The notes under the pieces were generated by a model, which was given only the letters and a program-made list of their open reading frames with translations, had not been told where the DNA came from and searched no databases. Below are positions 54,744 to 64,000 of a DNA stretch of 64,000 bases, piece by piece. Position numbers and translations under genes: made by a program. Location of the stretch: assembly GCF_014202945.1 (NCBI RefSeq), contig NZ_JACHHW010000001.1:434001-498000 (forward strand). The letters are read 5' to 3'. The stretch is from Zhongshania antarctica (GTDB lineage Bacteria; Pseudomonadota; Gammaproteobacteria; Pseudomonadales; Spongiibacteraceae). Positions within the stretch are counted from its first letter, which is position 1. Each line of letters begins with the position of its first letter.

Positions 54744-55100
54744 CTAGGCTGGCTCGGACCACACCGCAAATTCATTGCCACTGGGTTCAGCAAAATGAAA
54801 ACGGCGACCGCCGGGAAAGTCGTAAATTTCTTTTAGAATAATCCCACCAGCCCGCACCACCTCGTTGCGGGTTTCTTCTAGGGTCGCGCTGTAAAATACC
54901 AGCAAAGCACTGCCGTTTTCCGCTTTGGCACATAGAGGCGCGCGGTAAAAGCCACCATCTAAGCCCTCACCGGCAAACGCGGTATAATCTGCACCGTAGT
55001 CGGTAAAAGACCAGCCAAAGGCTTTGCTAAAAAAGGCCTTGGTGGCCTCGATATCCGTCGCCGCTAGTTCGACATAATTGAGTTTGCCGTGAGTATTCAT
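54744..55100 (-). CDS. VOC-superfamily (glyoxalase-like) protein
   Basis: A 118-aa protein with the betaalphabetabetabeta half-module of the vicinal-oxygen-chelate superfamily: KLNYVELAATDIEATKAFFS at the start and RFHFAEPSGNEFAVW at the end, where the metal-binding Glu lies in SGNEFA. Function (glyoxalase, dioxygenase or antibiotic-binding) cannot be decided. Convergent with the second hydroxylase gene. Confidence 0.82.
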   Translation of the reverse strand: MNTHGKLNYVELAATDIEATKAFFSKAFGWSFTDYGADYTAFAGEGLDGGFYRAPLCAKAENGSALLVFYSATLEETRNEVVRAGGIILKEIYDFPGGRRFHFAEPSGNEFAVWSEPA

Positions 55101-55138
55101 ATACCACCTCGTTTAATCGGCTGCGTGTGCCTAGGCGC

Positions 55139-55447
55139 TTAGTGCAATATTTCGATAATTTCTAAGGTTGCCGCGAGCAAGCGCAGGCGCCGATCTTCGA
55201 TTTCAACGGTGACATAGCCGTAATTATCGATTGGCTCGATTATATGGCCATGACTGTATATATCGCGATCCAAATGGTGACCCACCGCTAACTTCTTCTG
55301 CCAACCTGGCGGCAGCGATCGGCCCTCCGCGACTTTTTTCTGTAAGCCCGGTGGCAATGACTTACCCTCTTGTTTGGCCATGGCTGGCGTTGTCGCCAGC
55401 AACAAACCAGACGCCATAATAATGCCTAACATCGCTTTTATTTTCAT
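55139..55447 (-). CDS. Small secreted protein with LPPG repeats (RcnB/CigR-like)
   Basis: A 102-aa protein with a signal peptide ending ATTPAMAK, followed by two copies of a repeat (KSLPPGLQKKVAEG and RSLPPGWQKKLAVG) and a C-terminal beta segment (YGYVTVEIEDRRLRLLAAT). The LPPG-QKK repeat recalls periplasmic RcnB/CigR-like proteins. Function unknown. Confidence 0.6.
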   Translation of the reverse strand: MKIKAMLGIIMASGLLLATTPAMAKQEGKSLPPGLQKKVAEGRSLPPGWQKKLAVGHHLDRDIYSHGHIIEPIDNYGYVTVEIEDRRLRLLAATLEIIEILH

Positions 55448-55604
55448 GATGAGCCAACCTCATTAAACGTCGAAAAAATCGCTATCACAGCTCAGACCAC
55501 CAATAGTGAACTAAGTGCTATTACGGTCTGCACTTGGAATTTTAGCTCGCCACCGGCATTTCCCCTATACTGGGCGGCCATCCTCGCCAAGATTAACCTG
55601 TACT

Positions 55605-55946
55605 ATGCGCAAAAAAGACAAGAAAGCTGAAAACGACATCATTGAGGTATTAACCCAAGCCTGTGATGAAGCCTTAAGCACCTTTGCCGATTTCCGCTGG
55701 CTCAGCCACGAACTGGACTACAGTAACATCCAGCAAAGCTTGACCGTGCGCTGTGTGTTTGATGCCGATGCGGACCTGAAGACGCTAAGCAGCAGCCCCG
55801 AGGGCTTAGCCTTGAAACAGTTGATTCGCGACAAACTTCGCAGCGTCGGCTATTTGCCCGGCAATAATATGAATTGGATCGAGTTTGAACTTGCCAGCCC
55901 CAAAGGCAAGCGCAAGGGCACGGCTAGCGAGCGCAAGGTTCACTAA
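55605..55946 (+). CDS. Conserved hypothetical protein
   Basis: A 113-aa soluble, charged protein. I start it at ATG 55605 (MRKKDKKAENDIIEVLTQAC); an ATG at 55515 would add 30 residues from a likely untranslated leader. The C terminus is basic (SPKGKRKGTASERKVH). Recognisable pieces: LSTFADFRWLSHELDYSN and VRCVFDADADLKTL. I do not recognise the family; its role is unknown. Confidence 0.6.
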   Translation: MRKKDKKAENDIIEVLTQACDEALSTFADFRWLSHELDYSNIQQSLTVRCVFDADADLKTLSSSPEGLALKQLIRDKLRSVGYLPGNNMNWIEFELASPKGKRKGTASERKVH

Positions 55947-56078
55947 GCAAGCCGTGACGGGCTTAGTATATTTATACCACTTCTCAAGCTGTCGTTGCCG
56001 CGATATTGTTATTGACCTGTAACTCAGGCGACAATACCGCTTACCTAAACTCGTGTCTTTAATAAAAAGGAAATCACT

Positions 56079-56504
56079 ATGTTTGAACCCTCGGCAATTC
56101 TCGCGCCCATTATGGTTTTGGTCATGTGGAGCTTTGTCATGATGATTTGGATGGCGGTGACCCGCCTGCCCGCAATCCCGAAGCTTAAATTGGGTCGCGA
56201 TGCTGGCCAGCGCACCAGTGATTTGGGCAAACAAATGCCACCCCATATTCAGTGGAAGGCCGACAACTACAACCACCTAATGGAACAGCCGACCATTTTC
56301 TATGCAACCGCTATCGTCTTGGCGCTGCTTGGCGCCGGAGAAGGTTTTAACCTAATACTGGCATGGTTTTATGTTGGCGGTCGTATTGCGCACAGTCTTG
56401 TTCATGCAACAAGCAACGTAGTTATGGTGCGCTTCAGCCTGTTTTTCTTAACGTCACTCGCGCTAATCATTATGGCGACCAGAGCTTGCCTGCTCATCTT
56501 TTAA
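56079..56504 (+). CDS. MAPEG-family membrane protein
   Basis: A 141-aa four-helix membrane protein of the MAPEG (membrane-associated eicosanoid/glutathione metabolism) type. It has AILAPIMVLVMWSFVMMIW, the conserved NYNHLMEQPTIFYA segment and GGRIAHSLVHATSN, where the family's Arg and Asn lie. A good AAAGGAAAT site precedes the ATG. Glutathione-linked activity is plausible given the GSTs nearby, but is not shown. Confidence 0.85.
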   Translation: MFEPSAILAPIMVLVMWSFVMMIWMAVTRLPAIPKLKLGRDAGQRTSDLGKQMPPHIQWKADNYNHLMEQPTIFYATAIVLALLGAGEGFNLILAWFYVGGRIAHSLVHATSNVVMVRFSLFFLTSLALIIMATRACLLIF

Positions 56505-56544
56505 GGCACTACAACTAGGTCTTGAAGCACAGAGGCAGCAAAAG

Positions 56545-56592
56545 GCGCTGGCTAAGCCCACCTATCGGCAGGGCTTAACAGCGCTTTCTTAT
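56545..56592 (+). terminator. Probable terminator after MAPEG gene
   Basis: Inverted repeat GCGCTG-GCTAAGCCC with GGGCTTAACAGCGC (one bulge) followed on the plus strand by a T-rich run (TTTCTTATT). Confidence 0.5.
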
Positions 56593-56611
56593 TATTCAAT
56601 CCTACTTAACC

Positions 56612-56800
56612 TTATACCGCTTCGGTAATTAATGCGTTACTGATGCGAACCGCGCGATGGGGCTGAAACTGTGGCCCGTTTAGCTGCTCTATTTTCCCAC
56701 CGCCGTTTAAAAACTCATCGACCTGCCGAGAGATCTCCGCTCTCAAGCTTTGCTGATATTGATTAGAATGGGTGCCGTGTTGCTTTATATAACGATCCAT
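56612..56800 (-). CDS. Small conserved-type protein with FLNGGGKIEQL segment
   Basis: A 62-aa protein, MDRYIKQHGTHSNQYQQ at the start and RQVDEFLNGGGKIEQLNG in the middle. Short gammaproteobacterial proteins of the SutA/ribosome-associated kind have a similar FLxxGGxI segment, but I cannot assign function. It has no close neighbour on its strand. Confidence 0.4.
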   Translation of the reverse strand: MDRYIKQHGTHSNQYQQSLRAEISRQVDEFLNGGGKIEQLNGPQFQPHRAVRISNALITEAV

Positions 56801-56906
56801 ACCTTAACCCCTTAACAATTAAGCCTACAAGCCACCTGCTCAGCGGCAAAGAGAATGCTATAGGGAAGAAATGACATTTTAGGGATGGTTTTATGACAGC
56901 TTTAAA

Positions 56907-56937
56907 AAAATAAAGGCCGCAATGCGACCTTTATTTT
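56907..56937 (-). terminator. Rho-independent terminator of the acyl-CoA ligase gene
   Basis: Stem AAAATAAAGG-CGCA / TGCG-CCTTTATTTT (about 15 bp, one mismatch) ending in a run of T on the minus strand directly after the ligase gene. Confidence 0.85.
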
Positions 56938-56958
56938 CAGAATGGCGTAAATCTAAGA

Positions 56959-58566
56959 CTACACCGCAGGCATGTCGTCAGCCATTTCCCGCAAGAGGTT
57001 TTTAGCCACTTTATCTAAGGTTGCACGGGGAAATTCATCAACAATATACACGGCGCGCGGCACTTTAAAGTCGGCCAAATTCGCCTTGCAGTGGTCGATA
57101 ATGGTTTGCGCGAACACCGCGTTATCCTCTGGCGCCCCCCAACCTTTAATAACAAACGCCACCGGCACCATGTCTAACATGTCGTGGGCTTTCGCAACAA
57201 CCGCAACTTCGCCAATACCACCACCAGGCACTTGCATACATACTTCTTCGACCTGACGCGCAGAGACATTTTCGCCCCCCACTTTTAAAGCGTCTTTATC
57301 GCGATCGCTGAAATAGAAGTTACCCTCGTCGCCGACATGCACCATATCGCCGGTTTTAAACCAGCCGTTAGGTGTAAACGCTTTGGCCATGGCCTCGGGG
57401 TTTTTATAGTATTCCAAAAACAAGTTCACTCCCCGTGTACCCTGCACCCACAGCTCGCCAATTTCGCCCTTTTTACAGGTCGCGCCAGTCTCTGGATTCA
57501 CAACCGCAAGGTGATAGCCCGGTGTCGGCTTACCAATAGAACCCTGCGGCCAATCACTGACAAAATCAGAGCGCGTTGCGTGGGTAACGGTTTCGGTCAT
57601 ACCCCAGCTGGCAAATGACTTGGCCTTAAGCCACCCTTCAATGTCTTTCCAGATAATGCCCATTGGCATGACCTTTAAGCTGTGCTGCTCCGGCACTGCC
57701 TCCATACCAATCGCCTTAAAGACAAAAGGAATCATCGAACAGTGAGATACTTGGTATTTCTCAATCACTGCCCAAAACCGGCTGGCAGAAAACTTGGGCA
57801 TCAACACTGCCGTGCCGCCCACCCCGAGCGAACCCCAAAATGCCCAGCTTTGGCAGTTAACATGGAAGAACGGTAAAAAGCCGAGGTAGACGCTGTCGCC
57901 ATTCATTCCCATGCTGCTGGAACCCATGGTTCCCGACCACAGCGCATTGGCGTGGGTGTGCACCACCGCCTTAGGTAGCGAGGTCGTTCCCGACGTAAAC
58001 ATAATGCCGGCAGGTAACATCGGTTCTGCAGAACGCGCCGGCAGGCTTGCCGCATCGCCATACAGACTGGCAAATTTATCACCGCCACTAGGCGCGTCCG
58101 CCGTCTCGCCGGAATTATCGTCGGTAACCACAATCCACTTCAGTGCTTTGGCGTGGGCCTTTATTTCTTCATAAAACTTGGGCTGCGTAATTGCGCCCAC
58201 CGCTTCGGTGTGGCCTGCAAAGTAGGCGATTTCGCCACCCACCGAGCGGGTATTGGTGGTCACACCAACAGCCCCGATTTTGGCACAGGCATACCATGCC
58301 AAAACCATTTCCGGGCAATTCTCCGCGTGAATCATGATTTTGTCATGCTTGCGTACGCCTTTAGCATACAAGCCCGCCGCAATCCGGCTCGTCTCTGCAT
58401 CAAAGGCGCTATAGGTCCAGCGCTTGTCCTCGCCGGAGCGCGGTTCCCAAATCATAAATGGATGATCCGGCTTAACTCGCGCCCAGTGACGTAGCCGCTG
58501 GGGAATATCCTGATCGGCAAAGTCAAATTCGGCGGCGCCAACCGCAATATCCAAATCCATGCTCAT
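56959..58566 (-). CDS. AMP-forming acyl-CoA ligase
   Basis: Fatty-acid or other carboxylate CoA ligase of the AMP-binding (ANL) superfamily. From ATG 58566 (MSMDLDIAVGAAEFDFA) with AGGAAGG just before it, the protein is 535 aa; the nine preceding codons from another ATG look untranslated. It contains the P-loop MFTSGTTSLPKAVVHTH, the adenylate-binding ASWGMTET, the hinge FYFSDRDKDALKVGGENVSA and a C-terminal catalytic lysine region (PRATLDKVAKNLLRE). The substrate specificity is not predictable. Divergent from dapE. Confidence 0.9.
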   Translation of the reverse strand: MSMDLDIAVGAAEFDFADQDIPQRLRHWARVKPDHPFMIWEPRSGEDKRWTYSAFDAETSRIAAGLYAKGVRKHDKIMIHAENCPEMVLAWYACAKIGAVGVTTNTRSVGGEIAYFAGHTEAVGAITQPKFYEEIKAHAKALKWIVVTDDNSGETADAPSGGDKFASLYGDAASLPARSAEPMLPAGIMFTSGTTSLPKAVVHTHANALWSGTMGSSSMGMNGDSVYLGFLPFFHVNCQSWAFWGSLGVGGTAVLMPKFSASRFWAVIEKYQVSHCSMIPFVFKAIGMEAVPEQHSLKVMPMGIIWKDIEGWLKAKSFASWGMTETVTHATRSDFVSDWPQGSIGKPTPGYHLAVVNPETGATCKKGEIGELWVQGTRGVNLFLEYYKNPEAMAKAFTPNGWFKTGDMVHVGDEGNFYFSDRDKDALKVGGENVSARQVEEVCMQVPGGGIGEVAVVAKAHDMLDMVPVAFVIKGWGAPEDNAVFAQTIIDHCKANLADFKVPRAVYIVDEFPRATLDKVAKNLLREMADDMPAV

Positions 58567-58697
58567 AAGCCTTCCTCTGTTATTTGTGTGCACTGACTAA
58601 ACTGCAGCCGCGTGGCGTAAGCGCGACCAGATAAGCCATCTTAACCAAGCCGGAAAATGGGCTCTATGACATTTCCACTCAATTCCCCCGCCAGTGA

Positions 58698-59927
<1,230 letters not shown>

Positions 59928-60368
59928 AATTTAATCGGCTCTGCAGCTCCCAAGGGCATTCGCTCACATGGATACCTGCCTGCGCAGGTATGACTTCATA
60001 GCAACAGCTAGGGCTTCGTAGCAACAGCTATAACATCGTAGTCAGGTATGACTTCGTAATAGCTAGGTGCGGCCCTGTATGAGGTAGCGGCAGGCATGAA
60101 GCAGTAACAAGTGTGATTGCGTAGTAGGCATTAAATTTAATGTCGCTCCTGCGTAGGCAGGAGCCCACCCCGTAACGGAGTGAAAGTCTGACGCATTCGC
60201 TATAAGCTGAAAAAATCTCATATTACAGACAAAGAGCTCAGCCAGAGCTCTTTGTCACACGCAGTCATACTGGGCCGCTAGATATCTGTGCGTTAAACTC
60301 AAGAAATAACACCGCGTCATTCACGCCATCGTTTAGTACCCGCTGACGCTAAAGTACCGATATAGGAC
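59928..60368. repeat. Short-repeat patch between dapE and hydrolase gene
   Basis: No gene seen. Two palindromic units resemble small intergenic REP-like elements: CCTGCCTGCGCAGGTATGAC (about 59976-59995) and GCTCCTGCGTAGGCAGGAGC (about 60144-60164). The text between repeats pieces such as GGTATGACTTC-TA (59989, 60045) and CGTAGCAACAGCT (60017; variant near 59998). Probably a degenerate repeat cluster. Confidence 0.6.
60228..60256. terminator. Strong hairpin upstream of the hydrolase stop
   Basis: Perfect 12-bp inverted repeat GACAAAGAGCTC-AGCCA-GAGCTCTTTGTC. It can end the minus-strand hydrolase transcript, or dapE's, though no T-tract follows. Confidence 0.55.
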
Positions 60369-61625
60369 TCATTGAAACTCGGCAGGGTCCGGTACTACGC
60401 CATTACCTCGATAACTTTTTTCAAGACCATTAATTCGTGTTGCACTATCGTGCAAATAAGAAAGATGCGGGTGACCACCCTCTAGCACTGACAATGCAGA
60501 GGTATCACCACGCAAGTAATAGTTCATCCAAGCCAATGAGTAGCTAGCAGCGATGTCCCGGCCCCAGGTCGCGGTTGGTATTAAGGGGTAATTGGTGTGC
60601 TGACCGTGACTGGAGGCTTCCGCAACAATAAATGCCCGATCACTGGCAAAGCTATCGTAAAGCGGCCTAACTACAGCCGGGTTTGCAAATGGAATGGGGG
60701 CAATGGGGCCGTCGTGGTCGCCGGTCTGGATCATGATGGGAATCGGGCTCGCGCTCACCGACTCACCCACTGGTGCAGCCGCCACACCAGCCTTGATCCG
60801 CACAGGATTGGGCTCCGTCGCGTTTGCCGCCTCCTGCTCCTGCACCCGCAAAACCGCACCCGCGCCCATGCTATGACCGATGACACCTACTTGCTCTGCA
60901 TTGAGTACACTGGCAACCGACGACTGCTTAAACAGATAGTTCATGGCGTCTTGAGCATCATGCAAATTATTGCCAGGATCACCGTCAACCTCATCGTCAG
61001 AATGACCTTGGCCACTAAAATCAAAGGCAAACACCATATAGCCATTGTCCGCAAATAAACGATGCCACCAGCGGTACATACCCACATTGGTATTCAGACC
61101 CTGTAGGGCGAAAATAACGGGAAACGGCCCCTCTTTAGGACTGCCTTTTGCCGCGTAAGGCAAAACGATTTCACCATATAATTTAGTGCCATAGCGATTC
61201 AGGAACTCTACTGGTATTAAAGCGACCTCGGCATTCTCATAAGGGTGGCCATACCAGTGATAGGCATGCTGCAGACGCGACCCATCTTGCAACTGAGCGA
61301 AGGTGGAGCGCACCATGTGTTCGACAATAACCGGATCACTAATATCGTTTATGGTGTAACCGAAGGCGGCGGGGTCAAACAGACGATTGGCGACATTACC
61401 CGGCAGCATACTAGCTAGTTCGTCGCCATTGCTGATAATGGGTTCAAACTGTTCAGGCGCCGGCGGCGGATTTTCACCCTCCTGAGACGCTGGCCACGAC
61501 GTCAAACCACTTGCGTTAGTCGCCCCGCCAGCGTTTGAACTACCTGAGTTTGAGCTGCCGCCACAGGCAGCCAAGATAGCACTGGCCAATATCACACACA
61601 CCAATCGCACTATTATTTTCTCCAT
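60369..61625 (-). CDS. Lipoprotein alpha/beta hydrolase
   Basis: A 418-aa lipoprotein (signal ending SAILAAC, then GGSSNSGSSNAGG linker) with an alpha/beta-hydrolase domain: FALQGLNTNVGMYRWWHRLF, DFSGQGHSDDE, nucleophile VIGHSMGAGAVL (GHSMG), an acidic loop in IMIQTGDHDG and a His in ASSHGQHTNY. Probably an outer-membrane or periplasmic esterase/lipase; PETase-like and acetyl-xylan-esterase-like proteins share this layout. Substrate unknown. Confidence 0.82.
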   Translation of the reverse strand: MEKIIVRLVCVILASAILAACGGSSNSGSSNAGGATNASGLTSWPASQEGENPPPAPEQFEPIISNGDELASMLPGNVANRLFDPAAFGYTINDISDPVIVEHMVRSTFAQLQDGSRLQHAYHWYGHPYENAEVALIPVEFLNRYGTKLYGEIVLPYAAKGSPKEGPFPVIFALQGLNTNVGMYRWWHRLFADNGYMVFAFDFSGQGHSDDEVDGDPGNNLHDAQDAMNYLFKQSSVASVLNAEQVGVIGHSMGAGAVLRVQEQEAANATEPNPVRIKAGVAAAPVGESVSASPIPIMIQTGDHDGPIAPIPFANPAVVRPLYDSFASDRAFIVAEASSHGQHTNYPLIPTATWGRDIAASYSLAWMNYYLRGDTSALSVLEGGHPHLSYLHDSATRINGLEKSYRGNGVVPDPAEFQ

Positions 61626-61804
61626 CGTTATTAAAATTCCGATTAAATCTACATTAATTAAAATAGGACGCTAAAACGGATTTAAGTGAATCCACACTAA
61701 CCGCTTTGCCCCCTATTTATCACTGACTGATTAACTAGGGATACTATGCAAACACTGAGTAGGTTTGAATCACTATTTAAGGTAATTCAGCATAGCGCAT
61801 AGGT

Positions 61805-62557
61805 TTAACTCCATAATGCGCTGAGCGGTGTACTTGGCGTGAAATGCGTTGCGCACTGAGCTTGAAGTAACTCGCCGCAGGCTAATGCATCAGTTAAGGC
61901 ATGATGTTGTCGATAATAGGGCAAATGATAGCGAGTACGGCTATCCGTGAGCCGAATCGAGCTAGGTTGGCGCCCCATTAAGCCATTCCACAAGGTTTGG
62001 CGCCACGTACGACTATATCTCGCCTCAATTTCCATCGTATCGATAACGGGAAATTCTATACCTTCTTGGATATGGCGCATCAATGCCGCATGCAGAAATC
62101 GTCGCTCAATCGCGCTGTAATGAACAACAATCATCTTGCCCTGCAAGTGCGCGAGCAGCGTATCGATAACAGTGGAGAATTCAGGGGCATCTTCCACAAC
62201 GGAATGCGTAATACCATGAATCATGACAGAGCTTGGATGTAGACGCGTTTCTGGCTTAATGACCCAATGTTTTGCACCATTACAGCGTATCCGACTTATG
62301 TTCATAGGCACCAAGCCGATACTCACAATGCTATCGCGACGTGGATCTAAGCCTGTTGTTTCAAAGTCCAAAGCCACCAAAGACACCTCGGTAATTGGGG
62401 TGGACGCGGCAACTACGCCTTGTTGATAAAACGCCTTTAAGCTTGGGTGTTTGCTCGCTTCAGCCAAAAAAGCAAAACGACTAGGCCAATCCAATCGTTT
62501 GCCCTGCGGCATAGCTCGAGCTTGGCCAGACATTTGATCTTTAGCGAGATAAAACAT
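61805..62557 (-). CDS. DnaQ-like 3'-5' exonuclease
   Basis: A 250-aa DEDDh exonuclease of the Pol III epsilon family: VALDFETTGLDPRRDSIVSI (first Asp/Glu), MIVVHYSAIERRFL (second Asp position replaced by a Ser-Ala stretch) and HHALTDALACGELL (His and Asp). Extra N-terminal 60 residues precede the fold. It lies just 9 bp after the CBS/DUF294 gene on the same strand, a recurring pair in gammaproteobacteria. Confidence 0.85.
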   Translation of the reverse strand: MFYLAKDQMSGQARAMPQGKRLDWPSRFAFLAEASKHPSLKAFYQQGVVAASTPITEVSLVALDFETTGLDPRRDSIVSIGLVPMNISRIRCNGAKHWVIKPETRLHPSSVMIHGITHSVVEDAPEFSTVIDTLLAHLQGKMIVVHYSAIERRFLHAALMRHIQEGIEFPVIDTMEIEARYSRTWRQTLWNGLMGRQPSSIRLTDSRTRYHLPYYRQHHALTDALACGELLQAQCATHFTPSTPLSALWS

Positions 62558-62566
62558 AAAAGCCTC

Positions 62567-64000
62567 TCAACCAACCCTGCCCGGCTGATACCTGAATTTC
62601 AGAAAACGTTGGGCATTGCTTAGTATTTGAAACGCCTCTTTAAGATTTTTCCGTTCAAAATCCGACAAATTCTCAGGCTCAATATTGTTGTCTGGCTCAC
62701 GTTTCAATTCAATATCTAAGGCTTGATGGCGAATCCTCACCATCGCAATAAATTCCAGTGCGTCACGCAAATCAAGTCCCCGACCGGGCGGCAGTATTCC
62801 TGCTGCAATAATATCTTCTAGGCGTTCAAAGGTATTGCGCGCCGACGATCCCACCGCCAAGGTATGCACGCGCACAAGGTCGGCAATGGGGCCGGTCCCT
62901 CGACGCTTCATATTGATGGAATTCGTTTGGCGACCATCGGTTTCCATCACAAAATCTTTAAAGAAACCCAGTGGCGGAGTTCTGAGCAAGGCATTACGAG
63001 CCATACAGGCTAAAAATCGCGCATTGGTTTGCGCCTTTTGGCGAATCAACTGATTCAATTCTTCTGCCCAGTGGCACTGCCCCCATACGCCTTCTAAATC
63101 AAAGAAAATAGCGCTGTGTAATAATGATTCTGCGGTGGGTTTCTCAACCCATTCATTAAAATATTGCTGCCAAACAGCTAATGGTTGGCGCCACTTCGTG
63201 TTGCTGGCCATTATATTGCCAGTGCAATAACTGTAGCCACAGCGTGCTAAGCCGTCACTGACAAAGTTCGCCAAGGCGCTAAAATACGCGTCGTGCTGCT
63301 CGGCAACAAAGCTGTTATCAAGAATAAGGGCGTTGTCTTGATCCGTCACGATAAGCTGTTCACCCCGCGCCATTGAGCCCAAGGCTAAAAAGCAATAAGG
63401 CACAGGAGGAACGCCCAACTCGGCCTCGCCCAGCTCGCATAAGCGCTGTTTAAAACTGCGGCCTATCACCGCCATCGCACTCCCAATCATTTGGGAATTG
63501 GCGTCCTGATGAACCATGCGCGCGAAACACGCTTGAGCTTCTGGCAGAAGCACCGCAAGTTCATCAACACTCTGGGCATTAAAAATACTTTTAACGACAA
63601 ACAAACTGTTTTGCGACTCGTAACGCAAAATATCAAGATGACTAATCAAGCCCACCGGTACGCCTTTTTTCAATACTGGCAGATGCTGCACCTTGTATTT
63701 GAGCATTAGCATCATCGCGTCGAAGACAAATTGATGACTTTGCACATAAATCAATTCGGTGGTCATAATATCTGCCACCGGAATGTCGCTGCTTAAGCCC
63801 ATCGCCACTAGGCGCCCGCGAATATCCAAGTCTGTAACAATACCAACCACCTGAGCTGGCCGCCCTGGCGAGTCCTGTTCGTTAAGGGTGATTAGCAACG
63901 AGGATACGTTTTCCTCAGTCATGCGAATCGCGGCCTGATGCACGGTCGTGGTGCTCGACACAGTAACGGGTAAGGTGGTGATTAAAGTGCTTATTTTAGC
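62567..64000 (-). CDS. CBS-domain/DUF294 putative nucleotidyltransferase (5' end off window)
   Basis: At least 478 aa; the reading frame stays open upstream of a GTG at 63961 to the window edge (residues AKISTLITTLPVTVSS fit the start of a CBS domain), so the N terminus, possibly a cyclic-nucleotide-binding domain, is missing. Two CBS domains (about 63970-63640) are followed by a DUF294 nucleotidyltransferase-like region with GSMARGEQLIVTDQDNA and a C-terminal helical domain (LEFIAMVRIRHQALDIEL). Likely cytosolic, with ligand-gated activity. Pairs with the exonuclease. Confidence 0.85.
   Translation of the reverse strand, partial: AKISTLITTLPVTVSSTTTVHQAAIRMTEENVSSLLITLNEQDSPGRPAQVVGIVTDLDIRGRLVAMGLSSDIPVADIMTTELIYVQSHQFVFDAMMLMLKYKVQHLPVLKKGVPVGLISHLDILRYESQNSLFVVKSIFNAQSVDELAVLLPEAQACFARMVHQDANSQMIGSAMAVIGRSFKQRLCELGEAELGVPPVPYCFLALGSMARGEQLIVTDQDNALILDNSFVAEQHDAYFSALANFVSDGLARCGYSYCTGNIMASNTKWRQPLAVWQQYFNEWVEKPTAESLLHSAIFFDLEGVWGQCHWAEELNQLIRQKAQTNARFLACMARNALLRTPPLGFFKDFVMETDGRQTNSINMKRRGTGPIADLVRVHTLAVGSSARNTFERLEDIIAAGILPPGRGLDLRDALEFIAMVRIRHQALDIELKREPDNNIEPENLSDFERKNLKEAFQILSNAQRFLKFRYQPGRVG

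Overview
The window reads as chromosomal DNA of a Gram-negative gammaproteobacterium. The cell-envelope and translation block has the gammaproteobacterial order (rpsB-tsf-pyrH-frr-uppS-cdsA-dxr-rseP-bamA-skp-lpxD-fabZ-lpxA-lpxB-rnhB-dnaE), rpsB is divergent from map-glnD, and DapD is the long (345 aa) Pseudomonas-type form. The accessory genes (TonB receptor, sulfatases, Baeyer-Villiger-type monooxygenase, fatty-acid hydroxylases, many GSTs) fit an aerobic, probably marine heterotroph of the Cellvibrionales/Spongiibacteraceae kind; that placement is inference from gene content only. No tRNA, rRNA, transposase, integrase or CRISPR array was seen.

Region 1 (1-15950, all minus strand) is the conserved core block, ending in a 3'-truncated dnaE. 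Genes overlap through ATGA, GTGA or TAATG junctions. rpsB has a structured leader and a hairpin plus T-tract separates rpsB from tsf. Region 2 (16092-22950, plus strand) is map-glnD-dapC-nth-yffB-dapD: methionine removal, nitrogen signalling, lysine/diaminopimelate synthesis and a base-excision glycosylase with an unusual cysteine tail.

Region 3 (about 22960-47830) is an accessory island. It holds a TonB receptor, a LysR regulator, a fatty-acid hydroxylase-family protein, a flavin monooxygenase, three formylglycine-type sulfatases (two are paralogues with C-terminal membrane anchors), an alpha/beta hydrolase, a DJ-1/PfpI protein, GSTs, an SGNH hydrolase, an octaheme cytochrome fused to TPR-like repeats, a TetR regulator, an SDR, a tandem DsbA-like protein and a lipoprotein metallo-beta-lactamase-fold hydrolase. 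A 17-bp palindrome, TGGCAC-N5-GTGTCA, occurs in front of several of these genes (32291, 39253, 41594, near-perfect at 46697, degenerate at 43613 before tetR). It ties dispersed genes into one probable regulon, the most interesting signal here. A reasonable reading is uptake and breakdown of a sulfated, hydrophobic organic compound with an electron-transfer component, but the substrate cannot be read from sequence.

Region 4 (48141-56800) is a mixed stretch. It includes a tight operon of AI-2E-type permease, amidoligase, class-I glutamine amidotransferase and YqaA-like membrane protein (probable gamma-glutamyl amide chemistry), followed by YaeQ, a DUF1499 lipoprotein, an AraC regulator divergent from a second fatty-acid hydroxylase, and small proteins. 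Region 5 (56959-64000) has an acyl-CoA ligase divergent from dapE, a short-repeat patch, a lipoprotein alpha/beta hydrolase, a DnaQ-like exonuclease and a 5'-truncated CBS/DUF294 nucleotidyltransferase-like protein. dapD and dapE are thus separated by about 36 kb of mostly accessory genes.
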